From: Leptodontidium sp. MPI-SDFR-AT-0119 | Lineage: Eukaryota; Ascomycota; Leotiomycetes; Helotiales; Leptodontidiaceae | Direction: 5' to 3' | NCBI GenBank assembly: GCA_020726505.1 | Contig: JAHLEZ010000015.1 | Location: forward strand, 1,550,001 to 1,614,000 | DNA: 64,000 nucleotides | Part shown: positions 34,683 to 46,453 of the stretch, in pieces | Layout: the number at the start of each line of letters is the position of its first letter | Position numbering within the stretch: the first letter of the stretch is position 1 | The notes under the pieces: generated by a model | What the model saw: only the letters and a program-made list of their open reading frames with translations | Told to the model about the DNA's origin: nothing | Database searches by the model: none | Program-made: the position numbers and the translations under genes

Positions 34683-37319
34683 TGTGATAGTGGCGTCTGC
34701 GGCGCGTGAGAGTATTTGTAGACGTTACAAGAGTGTGTTGTGTGAAGAAGGGGGAAAGAAGAGTTGTGGGTGGTGAGGTTAGAAGAGGTTGCGGGACGAC
34801 GTTGTTGCCGAAAGAAGATGAAGTTTGAAGATCGAAGGCGAGGGCGATGTGGTCTATTTAAGGCTAGTTAGCTCCTGAGTGAATCAACGGCGCTAGAGTG
34901 GTAGTGAGTAGGCAGACCCCTCTGAAGTCCCGAAGCGGAAGAGTGAAGGAGAAGCTATGAGGCTCTCCCGAGGAATACGGAAGGTGATATGAGGCTCTTT
35001 GCGCAGCTGATGAATTGCAGAAAGACGAGTAGGGAAAGCTATGATCATCTAAGAAGTAGTGCAACAGGTTGCAGCAGAAATCCCGGGCGTTGTGGGGAGT
35101 GAGTTGATGATGAGCAAAACGGGCCACCTGCATTTACCACCACCCCCCCTCCGCAAAGTCAAAATCACATACAGACTGCATCACACACTATGTGAATCAT
35201 GTAGTGATTGACTCCACATAGAATAAGCAAGCAGTTGACTGCTGCCTTCTATATTGGGCGTTGTAGCGCCTTGTGTAGATTGACAGGTCTTATAGTGAAG
35301 GTCAGCAGTCCTGTGACCCAAGCACTCCAATGATAATGAGACATGAGCCACGATGAAGGTGACTGCCACGCCATGACGCAGTACCCTCAATCGTATGCTA
35401 TGCTTGAAAGCTGGGCGTGAAAAGGATGAACACTCCAGATGGATCATCAGAGCCCCCATGAACCCCATGACCAACACTCACAAACCAACTCAAAAATAAA
35501 TCAAACCAAGCATTGCACACCAGGAGAGCAGAAGTTCAGCAGTTATACGATGCGAGATCAAATAAAATAAAAGGTTCTGTGGTGTGACGTTGGAGACATT
35601 TCGAAGTGTCCTGGATGAACACAGCAAAATATGTTATTTTCAAGCTTCAAACGAAGCACTCGCACACTTGAAAGTCGTGAATCTGGCTGGGTACATTTGG
35701 CTTGGAGGGAGGCCAATCCTTTGTCTGCATTGCATACCGTCCAAAGCCTCGAAGACCGCATCAACTGACAATTCACTTGAAAGCAGAGTAGTGGCTTCCC
35801 TGCTCCACGCAGGTTTATGTACCAAGCCAACAAGCAAAGCCAAAGAAATAAAAATGCATCGTCTAGTCCCAACGGAAAAATTTCATAACGGCTCGTGGAA
35901 TAGTCGCTAGGAAATTCATGAAAGAATCACTTGTGGAGACTTGTTGCTAGCCTTAAGTGCCTTACACTTGTATTCAAGCACAGATTGGCACACCGTCCAA
36001 GTGAGCCAGGGATTTGGGATATTTGCAGCTCTACTACAGAGCGCATGTTCCTTCTCCTTTATAGGCGAGTTCCCCCGGGACCACACACTTGGCTTGTTGA
36101 ACCAAAGGACAAAAGCTTGCTAGTTTTATGCGCAAAATTCCAAAAGATACACAGTGAATCTACCAGAGCAGCTTTGGTGGTAGGACTCAAATTTCGTCTG
36201 CGGCAGAGGGGGGGTTTCCACCATGGCTTGCCCCGGCTACGCAAAGTGGCAGGAGGTCCACTGCCTCTCAAAAGGGACTTTTCGTCCATAAGCCCAAAGT
36301 CTCGGGCCTTGGAATAACTTCCCCTCCCTGCAGCGCAGCTTCAAGAAGAAAAGGACTTGTCTCGATGTATTCAATCCAGCTTGGGCCGCCATCACCATTC
36401 TTCAAAGGGTCTGCCAACCGCACAAGGGATGTTCGGAGGTAGTTGCTTACCTCAAGAAAATTCCAATACCAGCACGAACAAGATACCCAACCCAACCTTC
36501 GTAAATTCGTTACTGCGGCGAAAAGGTACCGGGAGCGACAAGCGTGACGGAAATCGACTCGAAAGTTACGACAACGCTTGCGACGGCAAAGAATTCGTGG
36601 ACGGAAAGGTCTTAAAGATGGTGGTATTCGCGGGAATGATCGCTGAGGATGACTTCAAAGTCTGAAGGCAACGCAACACAGGTCAGCAAAAATTATTCTG
36701 GCTCGTTCTGGGTCGCGGATCCAATTGCTATTGAGCTTTACATAGCTAGCTGGCCTCTGCCATGGAACTCTGCGCTGAGCTTGCCCGCAAACGCGCATCC
36801 GGAAAGGACCTGCATTGAAAGCTGGCGACATAAAGCAAAGTTTGCGCCAGCAGCCTTCAGACACCCATCTTTGGCATCGGGGTCTCCAAGATGCAACAGT
36901 ACTTCCGGACGTTACGGCATCCAGCATGAGCAAGCAGAGCTGTGGCAAAGGCAGAGGCAGGCGTAGCTGATGAGGGGTTGTGTTGGGATTGAGCCTCCAT
37001 CGCGTGCGGTCGGTCGGCCAGTGAGGCGTGAGATCTTCGACTTACGTTTGACCTGCTGAAAAACTAGAATTCCGAGGGGAAAGCAGCAAATTCGAAAACA
37101 CCGGCGATACGAAAGGACACGAAGGACCGAGATATCGACAGGAAACAATTGACGCAAACAGACCGGCAGAACGAATTCGATAGGGGTCGAGGAGTGATGA
37201 CGAGGGGATGAAGGTGGGAGGAGAGAGAGGAAGAGGGAAGGGTAGGTTGGGTTGGTAAATGGGAGCAAGTAAGTAGTGCAGCGCGGTGCGGTGCTGTGCA
37301 GTGCACCAGTGAATAGCGC

Positions 37320-37420
37320 GTGAGCGAGCGAGCGAGCGAGGACGCAGGTGGGCAGGTGGGCAGGTGGGCGGGCACTGGGCACTTGGACAGAAGGAGGGGG
37401 GGGGGGGGAGGGGATGGAAT
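37320..37420. repeat. Simple repeats: (GAGC)n, (GGCAGGTG)n and a G run
   Basis: GAGC is repeated about four times, followed by about three GGTGGGCA units, and then a run of about 12 G at 37,394-37,410. The dense G runs could form a G-quadruplex on the plus strand. Several long frames reported on the minus strand here are only translations of this tract. Confidence 0.7.
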
Positions 37421-40400
37421 GCAATGGAGGAAGGAGCTACCTTGCCCTAAACTCTATGCCGTGTGTCTGCTAGAGTGCAGGTAGTGCAAAGTTCGTCGTG
37501 CAGACAGACGTAGGACTAGGTCAACCGGCTAGGTGATTTACAGTAAGTAGATGGATGGATGATGGATGGCCGTCTCTGGTTACGTTTCGTCTCTGGTGAA
37601 GTGAAGTGAATTGAGTTACTTTACTTACTAATTATACAATTCACTCCAAAGCCCAAAACTATGGCTTGCTCAAGCCTGAGCTCGGCTCTTTCTTAAAGTC
37701 AATGTCCTGGAATGATGCAGAGACTTTGAACCGGCTCTCACCTAAGTAATAAAGAGAGCAATGGTTGATCGCCTACCTAAGTAGTCTTCGCTCATCACCA
37801 AGTCAGTCAGTACAGATAGTCATTTTCTATGCAGTTCCAAGTCATGATTCGGTATCCTGTAGTTATTCCACAAGTCAGTAAGTAAGTCAGTGTTCCCGTC
37901 CACTATTCTGCTTGCAATCTACCTACATTACCAGTCGGAGGCCGTGATGGTCAAGGCGGGCAGCAGGTCAACAACTCTCTCTCAGCTTGGACAGACATGC
38001 ATCCATCCATCCATCCATCGGTCGTTTTTTCAGTCTACCTGGCTTGAGGGCCTGGCCAGGGCCCCAGGCCGCACGAGTCTGCGCGAGTTAAGTTTTGGGT
38101 GGGCCACACGAGGCTTAGGACTGACTCCTCGTAAGGGGACTGGGGTGTGCGTCCTAGCTGGTACCTTGGACTTTCCAGCCACAGACTGGCTGGCGTGGTG
38201 TGGTTGTGGACGAGGATCTCCAATTGCTCGCAGCTTGCTGTGCATCTGTGGCCCCTCGGATCTGGATTGTGCATCGAATGCATCAAGTGCAGCTCAGATT
38301 TTGTGCAGGATGCCACTACTGAATGCTGGCTGGCTTCTTTTTGGTAGGTAGAAGAAGCGAGTGGAAGGGGGAGAAGCCAAGGAGGAGGGACGCCGATGAG
38401 GGACGGGATGAAGGGCGGAAACGGTGCTCCAGAAATGATCCTAGGCCAGGTTTGAACGCCTCTTTCCGCGTGGGTGAGGACGGAGACGCATGAGGCATGT
38501 GTGAAATGGGTGTTTGGTTGCGCTTGACGCCAAACCGGTGGCCGTATCCTCCTACTTTGTCTCGGGCCTTGTCCTGTCTTGCCTTGCTGACTGACTTAAA
38601 CGAGGTAATGTTGTGGTGTGTTGATGCTATTTCTAGCCTCCCTACGCAAGACATTTACAGGGAGAGAAGCGGGAATAGGGGTAAGTTGAGAGATGCTAGC
38701 TTTCTTTTATTGTTTCTGCTTTGGCCAAAGCTTCCCGACCAAAATTACCCCAGTATTTCCTTTCGTTCATCCGTTCTTTTGAGCCTTGTGCTGACAGCGA
38801 GATGACATCGCGACGAGAAGACATAAAATCAAGCAATAGATGAACATGACCTTGCACTTGTCACTCCGGTTGTCATCCGGGTTTATTTCTCCTCTTTGTG
38901 GAAATCCGGAGATCACAAACTCATGATGATGGCAGCTGTGCCTTGCATGATGTCTCCGTCTTTCCGACAGTCTTTCATGCATCAACTTCTCAATGGAGAA
39001 GCAAAAGCCGATGTCAAGCCCGTACCTACATGAGCATTTGACTTCACAACATCCAGAGGCAGGCAATCCTGAAGGGTTACCCCTTTGGAATCGACACTGC
39101 ATGTCACATTTCTTTACAGTGCTTTGTTTTATCCCATCCTTTCCCCCAGACTCCAGAATCCAGATCTCGAAATATACTTTCCCAAACGTCATCGCAGTCT
39201 AGACCCAAGCGAAGGCCCAAGCATTTGAGCATCAACTCTTAGTTCACAACCTCACGATGAACAAAACTAGCACTTTATCCACAAGATCACCCAATCAAAA
39301 GCCCAATATCACAAATAAGAGACCGTCAAATGCAAGCTCAAAGCCCAAAAGCAAGACCATCGACTGCAAGCGCAAGAGACAGAGGCAACCCTTGACCACC
39401 TGGAGATCCTACAGGACGCCACATCAACAATGCAGACAAGGCAACGTGCAATGTTTGAAACCGCCATAACCCCATGCAGCCTTCTCAAATCTCTAAAAAG
39501 TATAATGAATGGCCCCTCCTTCCATCCCGTCATTCATCAGTTTCCTCAACAACAAGCAACTGTACGATCTCGCATCGTCTTCCTTGACCCAACCCTGACG
39601 CAGAGGTGTCATTCGCAGCCTCGCAAAGCCCTACCAAATATAAGGACCCCTTTCCCTTCTTCCTTGTCCCACAAACCCTGCCCTGAGATCATAGATGATC
39701 ACTTTACTCCCGAGGTCTCCTTCGGCACTTCACGGAGTGTAATGGATGGACCCTCAATTAAATCGATCCCAGATCCCAGGACCCGACCTTCCCAACGTCT
39801 TGCCAGATCTCCATCCCATCAACAACAATCAACATCAACCGAGGAAGCAAACCCAAGCAACGGAAACTTCTGTACCTCCTCTCCCTCCGCTCATTAAATC
39901 CCAAAATACCCCTCCCCTCCCAAAACATAAAGGCCCGTCTTCCTGCGGCCAGCCTTCCAACCATCTTTCCAGCCAGCGCGAATCATCCTTCCTGCACGTA
40001 ATAGCCAGCCGTGACAATTGGTTGACAGCGCATCGCATGGCATGCCATGCATCGACGAAGGAGAAAAAACCAAACTAAAGCCACCAGGCAAAGACGGACA
40101 AAAAAATCCCCCCCTAGCTTGCATCGCGATCGGATATCTCATCCTCATCTCATCTCGTGGTCGTCAAATCAGGTCGCGTTGCACGAGTCGCAGAACTACG
40201 CACGACGTGGATCCATGGCGCGTGAAGCGTGATTGGGTTTTGATAGTGAGACCCGCGAGTTGTATTTATTCACGTACTCAGCACTAGGTAGGATTGGGGT
40301 TGTGAGAGTTTTATGCAAACGAAGGGCACGACAGCAAGCTGGATCGCTTGAAGTCTCTAGGATATAACATTCTTTGATATCGTAGAAAGAAGACAAGATT

Positions 40401-40662
40401 GGCATTTCCCTCTCTGTCTCCCTACCAGACCTTCCCAAATCCCAACACCCCCATCCAAGCAAACCCAACCGCGGATCCTCACATCTAACTACGGAATAAA
40501 CCGAATCAATGACACCTCACTTCCCATCCTCTCTCCTCCAAACCTCCATCAAAAACCCAACCACTCAAACCCCACACGGAAATCCCTCCTAAGAAACATC
40601 CCCACCTAGAGTATCCCAAACATGTAAAATGCCATCCCTTGCATGTCATGTCCCCCACGGGC

Positions 40663-40712
40663 GAGCAAACGAACAAACGAACAAACGAACAATTAAACAA
40701 GCAAACAAACGG
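40663..40712. repeat. AACAAACG short tandem repeat
   Basis: GAACAAAC units recur about four times, grading into AACAAGCAAACAAAC. It is a simple 8-bp microsatellite-like tract with no gene around it. Confidence 0.75.
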
Positions 40713-42253
40713 AAGGTCCAAATCTGAGCAATCACAAAAAAGTACAGAGAGCCAGCAAAGCAGACCAATCATGCGTCATACAGACTCAGACCAGGGAGAT
40801 GTGGAAAGTGGATTGTGTGACGATGATCGACGGTCAATTTCAATATCAGCAACATGGAGTGGGAAGTAGATGTTTTGATTCTGAGACCGAGCTGGGCTGG
40901 GATAGGACATGCGTATCATATCATCTAGATGTTCTACTCCAATGTGTATGTAGCGATCTACATGCTCTAGATCCCGATCTAGCTCTAGACGTTGATCTCT
41001 TGACACTTCTTTCATAAACACCATTTCTTCAGTCCACAACCCAATCCCAACTACAAGTCCACATGATAGGGCGTGTCAAGAAATCTGCACCCAAGCAAGA
41101 CAGCTGTACAAATTCATCAGATATTCATTCTGACGAAGACGAAGTCCATTCCCTCCCACAAATCTTGAGTGATCTTTCAGCTTTGAGCCTTGTAATGTCC
41201 CCAAAAAGCCAACGAGGACTCAAGTATCAAAGTGAACACTGTCGCCAGGCATGATTTGCTATACCCCATATCCACACTCCAGGAAAAATTTCGACCGCAT
41301 GTAATGATTGAAGACAGAGCAATCACGACAGTCCAGTTACGGTTAGCTTGTCCATCACTGTGGGAAGGAGGGAAGGAGGCATGGGAGTAAAGTACGGAGG
41401 ATATGTACTGATGAGAGAGGAACAGCCCAATTGAGAACATCAAGTCGACTTAATGCCCGCCTTATACGGTGTTGCTCAAGATGCTCGCGGGAACAGGTGG
41501 CACTCCCTAGGATGAGGACCAGAGTAGAAGGAAGTGTCGATCAAACTTCTGAAAAAAAGCATGCATATCGTTCTCGGAGGCCATCATCACCGATTCATTC
41601 AACACGTAATACTCGAGCCCATACAAAACAACACATTCATTCACTTAGCACGCGAGAACGGCACGGAAGCGTAGTGTGGTGATCATAAGCGTTTCGATTT
41701 CCATCCCATGTTTTCTCGTTCATTCCTCCCCTCCCTCACTCCATCTGAACCATCTACGCCAGTCCGCCATCCACTCACTCATCTACTCCAACCATCCCGA
41801 CCTATCCCATCTCACTCAGCACCCCAACCTCGAAAGCACTCAGCCAAATCACCGTGAATGAAAAAAAACTACGAAAAAAGGTTTAAAGGACCTCGACTTT
41901 CCCATTCCCACCCGCAAGCCATGATAGTAAACATAGAGAAGAAAAGGAAAGCATAATCCATTCCTCAGGGCAATTGCCATGCCATACAAAAAGGGGCTGC
42001 AACGCAAAAGAGGTACGAAGACCGATAACAGTTTCCCAAGCCCCAGAGGATACGTGCCGGTTGTATATGGTGCACTTCATTCCAACTCCATTTGCCTGAA
42101 ACGCCATCGCCGTTTGAAATTATCAGAGAATTGCAGAATGTCAAGTGACGGGTATGAAGAACTCGCAATTGTGTGGTAATAAGGAAGAGAAGCTCCGTCG
42201 TCATGGCGCCTGAGAGACTATTGATCGCGCAAGTACCGGACATGACGGCTTAT

Positions 42254-45200
42254 TTAACTGCTGTGTGCGCGCATGAGAAGCTGACACAGCTTAGCATGGA
42301 CTTCAGTTGCATTATCAAGAGCGACTTACCCTGGCGAGCGGATCTTCCGTGTCCGCCGTTACAATTGCAGGGCTTTCCAAGCTCCCGTGGTTGATGGGGC
42401 CTGTAGTTGTGTATGCTCGAGGCTCAAGGGGTGGTCGGAGCGCGGAGTTTCCTGGGTTTGGAGCTGGTGCAAGTGTTCCATTCGATGCTCCTGCATTGGG
42501 AGACTCGTCTTTTGCCGATGTGCGAACATCTCTGCCCTTTTCCAGCAATGCACCACCAAGGGTTGCACACTTCAGAATTGTCTGGATCAGGTGATTCTGC
42601 TTGAGAGGCTTGGACAGGTATTCGTCCATCTGGGCCTGGATACACTTTTCTCTATCGCCAAGCATAGCATGAGCTGTAAGTGCAATGATCGGGGTTCTTT
42701 GGGTACCGAGACTTCGCTCGTACTCGCGGATCTTGGCTGTCGCCTCAAATCCACCCTAGATTTACAGTTAGTACACGGGAAGACTTTTGAATCATAAAAA
42801 CTCACCATAATTGGCATTTGCACATCCATAAGAATGACATCATATCGCTTCTCCTTGATGGCATCGAGAGCCTCTTGACCGTTGCCAACAACAGTGACTA
42901 CATGGTGGTACTTTTCCAAAATCTTCACGGCGAGACGTTGGTTGACAATGTTGTCCTCAGCCAGGAGAATCTCAAACGATTTAGTGTTGTCGGCCAAGGA
43001 TGGAGCAGCCCTGTTCTCCAATGCTGGGATCATGCCGTTTCCAAGGTCAATGGTCAAGCAGGGCGTAGTCATATAGGAAGTGATACCCAGATCCAATGCT
43101 GACTTCAAACTGACATGGACAACAGGGGCAAGGAGTACGATTGGAATGTATTTGAACTCGTCGATCGATCTCAACCGTCTAGCAGTTTCGATCGAGTCCA
43201 CAATAATGACATCGAAGGCAGAAGCCACCTTCGACCCGCCTCCTGAAAGGTTGATATGTGTCTCTGACTTGACGACAACAGGCATGAGACCAATTTGTCT
43301 AAGCATGGTAATGATCTCTCTGCCGTGGCCAGTCTGTCCCTTGTCGATGAAAAGGACATTGTGGGCTTGATATGGCTTAAGTTGTTTCTCGATGAAGCTG
43401 ATATCCGAGGTGGCGAGACGAACTGTGCAAGTAAAGTAGAAAGTACTACCCTTGCCGTATTGACTCTTAACCCAGACGTCTCCTCTCATCAAGTTAACCA
43501 GCCTCTTTGAGATAGACAGTCCAAGACCAGTTCCACCAAACTTTCTCGTCATGGAACCATCGGCTTGTTGGAAGGTATCGAAAATCAGATCAAGCTTATC
43601 CGCCTGGATGCCGATACCGGTGTCAGACACGGAGAACTCAATTGCATACTCATTAGGAGCACACTGATCCTGCTCGGCTTTCCGAATAGTCAGGGATACT
43701 TCGCCATGCTCAGTGAACTTGATCGCATTTCCGACCAAGTTGAGAATGACTTGTCGTAGACGGAACGAGTCGCCCACAACGTGATCGGGAACTGAGCTGT
43801 CCACTCGGTACGTCAGGTCCAAGAACTTCTCATTTGCCTTGACCGCTAATGTCTTCAAGGCATTGAAGACGATTCCTCGAAGAGTGTAAGGTATCTCTTC
43901 CATAACCATTCGGTTAGCCTCGATCTTAGACAAATCCAGAATGTCATCGATAATCGTCAACAAACTGTTTGCCAAGTTATGGACAATGTTCAACATCTCA
44001 CGCTGGTATTGGGTGAGATCGGTGTCCAACGTGAGCTGAGTCATTCCAATGATACCATTCTACAAGCTAGTTAGCATGTTTCTAGGGTCAAGTCGCGAGA
44101 ATCTGAAGAGTCGACTCCGGGACCTTCGGAGCGCTCGCTAAGACTGTAAGGAGAATCTGCTTACCATTGGTGTTCGGATCTCGTGGGACATGTTGGCAAG
44201 AAACTCGGACTTGGTTCTGTTGGCGAACTCGGCTGCTTCTCTGGCAGCAGTGTTTCGCTGAATAGAATCCCTCAGATTGAAGACCATCTGATTGATCTTT
44301 CGCTTCAACTCGTCCATCTCTCCAGAAGCCTCAACAGTGATCAACTTCGTAAAGTCACCATCAGTTGCAGCGTTCGTAATATCACCGAAAGCTCTAACTT
44401 GGGCTGTCAGGTTCATTGCCATTGTGTTGACATCTAAAAAAAAAAGTTAGTGCATGTGACGAGATAATCGAAAGTGCGAGGTCCGGTGCTTACCTGTTGT
44501 AATTTCTTTCCAACGTCCTCCAATTCCAGCTACATCGGCCTGGCCACCCATCTTTCCATCGACACCGACATCCTTTGCGACACGTTGGACTTCATTCGAG
44601 AAAATACTCAACCGGTCAACCATGTTGTTGATAGTTTCCTTTAATACGAGTATTTCTCCAGCAGCCTCAACCTCAATCTTTTGGCTCATGTCTCCATTGG
44701 CAATAGCCTGGGTGACCGTTGAGATACCTCGGACCTGGGAAGTTAAATTGCTTGCCATGGTGTTGACATTCTCAGTCAAATCCTTCCATTTTCCTTCCAC
44801 GTTATCGACCTGGGCCTGGCCTCCGAGAGTTCCATCTGTTCCAACCTCTCTAGCGACTTTGCTGACTTCGAAAGCAAATGTGCCCAATCTGTCAACCATG
44901 GTGTTTATGGTGTCTTTCAACGATGCGATTTCTCCTTGTACCTCGACTCCGATCTTCTTTGTCAAATCTCCCTTGGCTACAGCGGTTGTAACCTTAGCGA
45001 TTTCTCGTACTTGCGTCGTCAAATTCATGGCCATTCCGTTGACATTCTCGGTTAGATCTCTCCATGTACCCTCAACATCATGTACAGTGGCTTGTCCACC
45101 AAGTTTACCTTCTGTGCCGACCTCTCGGGCAATCTTGGTAACTTCTCGTGCGAATTGTTGCAGCTGGTCCACCATGGAATTGATGGTCTCCTTGAGTTGC

Positions 45201-46453
45201 ATGATTTCGCCCTTGCACTCAGCTTTTACTTTCTGTGTGAGATCTCCCTTTGCGACAGCCGTAGTAACCATAGCGATGTCTCTAACTTGTGTTGTGAGGT
45301 TGTTGGCCATAGCGTTGACATTGACAGTCAAGGTATTCCACATGCCCTTGACCCCCTCAATTTCTGCTTGTCCGCCAAGGATACCCTCTGTTCCTACATC
45401 TCTTGCCACACGAGTGACCTCAGCTGCAAACGTCCTGAGCTGATCCACCATGGTATTGATTGTTTGTTGTAGCTGCAAGATCTCACCCTGGGCAGGTCTC
45501 TCGATTTTCTGGGTTAAGTCTCCGTGGGCTACAGCGGTAGTAACTGAAGCAATTTCTCGCACTTGATCTGTAAGATTTTGGGCCATGACATTGACATTGT
45601 CCGTGAGCTCTTTCCAGGTTCCATCAACGCCAGATATTTGTGCTTGTCCACCAAGGATACCTTCCGTGCCGACTTCTCTGGCGACTCGAGAAACTTCACT
45701 GGAGAAGATTTGAAGTTGGTCCATCATAGTGTTGATAACCCTCTTGAAGGTTGTAATTTCAGGGTCCATCTCCACGGAATGTATTTGAACTTTCTTGCTC
45801 AAATCACCACGCGCTACAGCTGTAATGATCTCTCCAATCTCCCGTAAAGCTTTCTGGAAGGCTTCATTGGCCTGTTGGTGCTTCTTGAGCTCACGCTCGA
45901 GGGAGGCAACACGCTTGGCTTCGAACTGGTTTATGAGGTGCTGTTGATGCTGGGCTTGTTCCTCCATTCGAGCCTCAATGGCAGATTGTTTTAACTTTCC
46001 TTCCTTGATCTGTTCGGCCTGGTCCACAATCTCCTGCTGCAAGGTTTCGATGAGTTCGTCGTTACTGAGTTTGGGGAGCTTCTGCGGGCGTTCGCCAGTA
46101 CCGTTGTCTCTCCCCGTCAGTGACGAGTTCATATTGTTGTTCTGTCTCATTGTAGAGTTTTTCGCCATCGATCGAGAGCCATTTCCAGTGAGAACATCTG
46201 CGAAGGCAGATGGTGCGCCCGTCTCGTTTGGGGTATCTGGGAGAGTGTGGTTGTTGACAGTGCTAGCCTTTGCCTCCAAGTGTTGTATCCTCGCAACCAG
46301 AGCGGAGATTTCGTATTCTAGTGCAGTCTTGGATGAGGTGTCAACTCCAGGAAGTTTAATCGCATGGCTGGCCTGGATCGCGGTGTGAGGGACATTTGTC
46401 GCAAGGCTCTGCAGCAGCGAGCAAGTTGCCGCAAGAGTTGATTCGTCGGCCAT
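42254..46453 (-). CDS. Group III hybrid histidine kinase (NIK1/OS-1/BOS1 type) with six HAMP repeats
   Basis: Cytosolic osmosensing hybrid kinase feeding the Ypd1-Ssk1-HOG pathway. In this family it is the protein required for dicarboximide and phenylpyrrole fungicide action. Five exons: 46453-44494, 44433-44165, 44059-42806, 42755-42330 and 42280-42254, giving 1311 residues. An N-terminal coiled-coil region is followed from about residue 200 by six HAMP units with a 92-residue period (MAxNLTxQVRxIAxVTTAVA...). The H-box [12 protein letters not shown] has His737. The ATPase has N-box [22 protein letters not shown] and GTGLGLS. The receiver has [11 protein letters not shown] and [11 protein letters not shown] with phospho-acceptor Asp1155, plus the conserved Lys in KPLKQ. 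The last intron is 49 nt and the tail reads LLMRAHSS, as I recall for the family. All key residues are present, so it should be active and fungicide-sensitive in principle. Confidence 0.97.

Larger units (their letters stand above)
34683..42253. other. Gene-poor 7.5-kb region
   Basis: No frame in this stretch shows a domain, convincing splicing or consistent coding character on either strand. Frames up to 170 codons exist (for example 36912-37424 minus), but these translate low-complexity DNA. Simple repeats are scattered: a G run near 37,394, GAGC and GGCAGGTG repeats near 37,325-37,370, ATCC repeats near 37,998-38,018 and AACAAACG repeats near 40,665. An ATG-started 141-codon minus frame at 38767-39192 is the longest with a proper start, but nothing in it is recognisable. 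The right end (about 41.7-42.2 kb) is probably 3' UTR of the histidine kinase. Unrecognised lineage-specific genes or noncoding RNAs could be present. Confidence 0.45.

Noticed and set aside
36912..37424. Proline-rich 170-codon minus frame
   Set aside because: Translation of the poly-G/GGTGGGCA simple repeats on the opposite strand.
38767..39192. 141-codon minus frame with ATG
   Set aside because: No domain, no introns, atypical composition; could not be supported as a gene.
39430..39897. 155-codon plus frame rich in S, P and Q
   Set aside because: Low-complexity, shared with other open frames, no start context or homology I can state.
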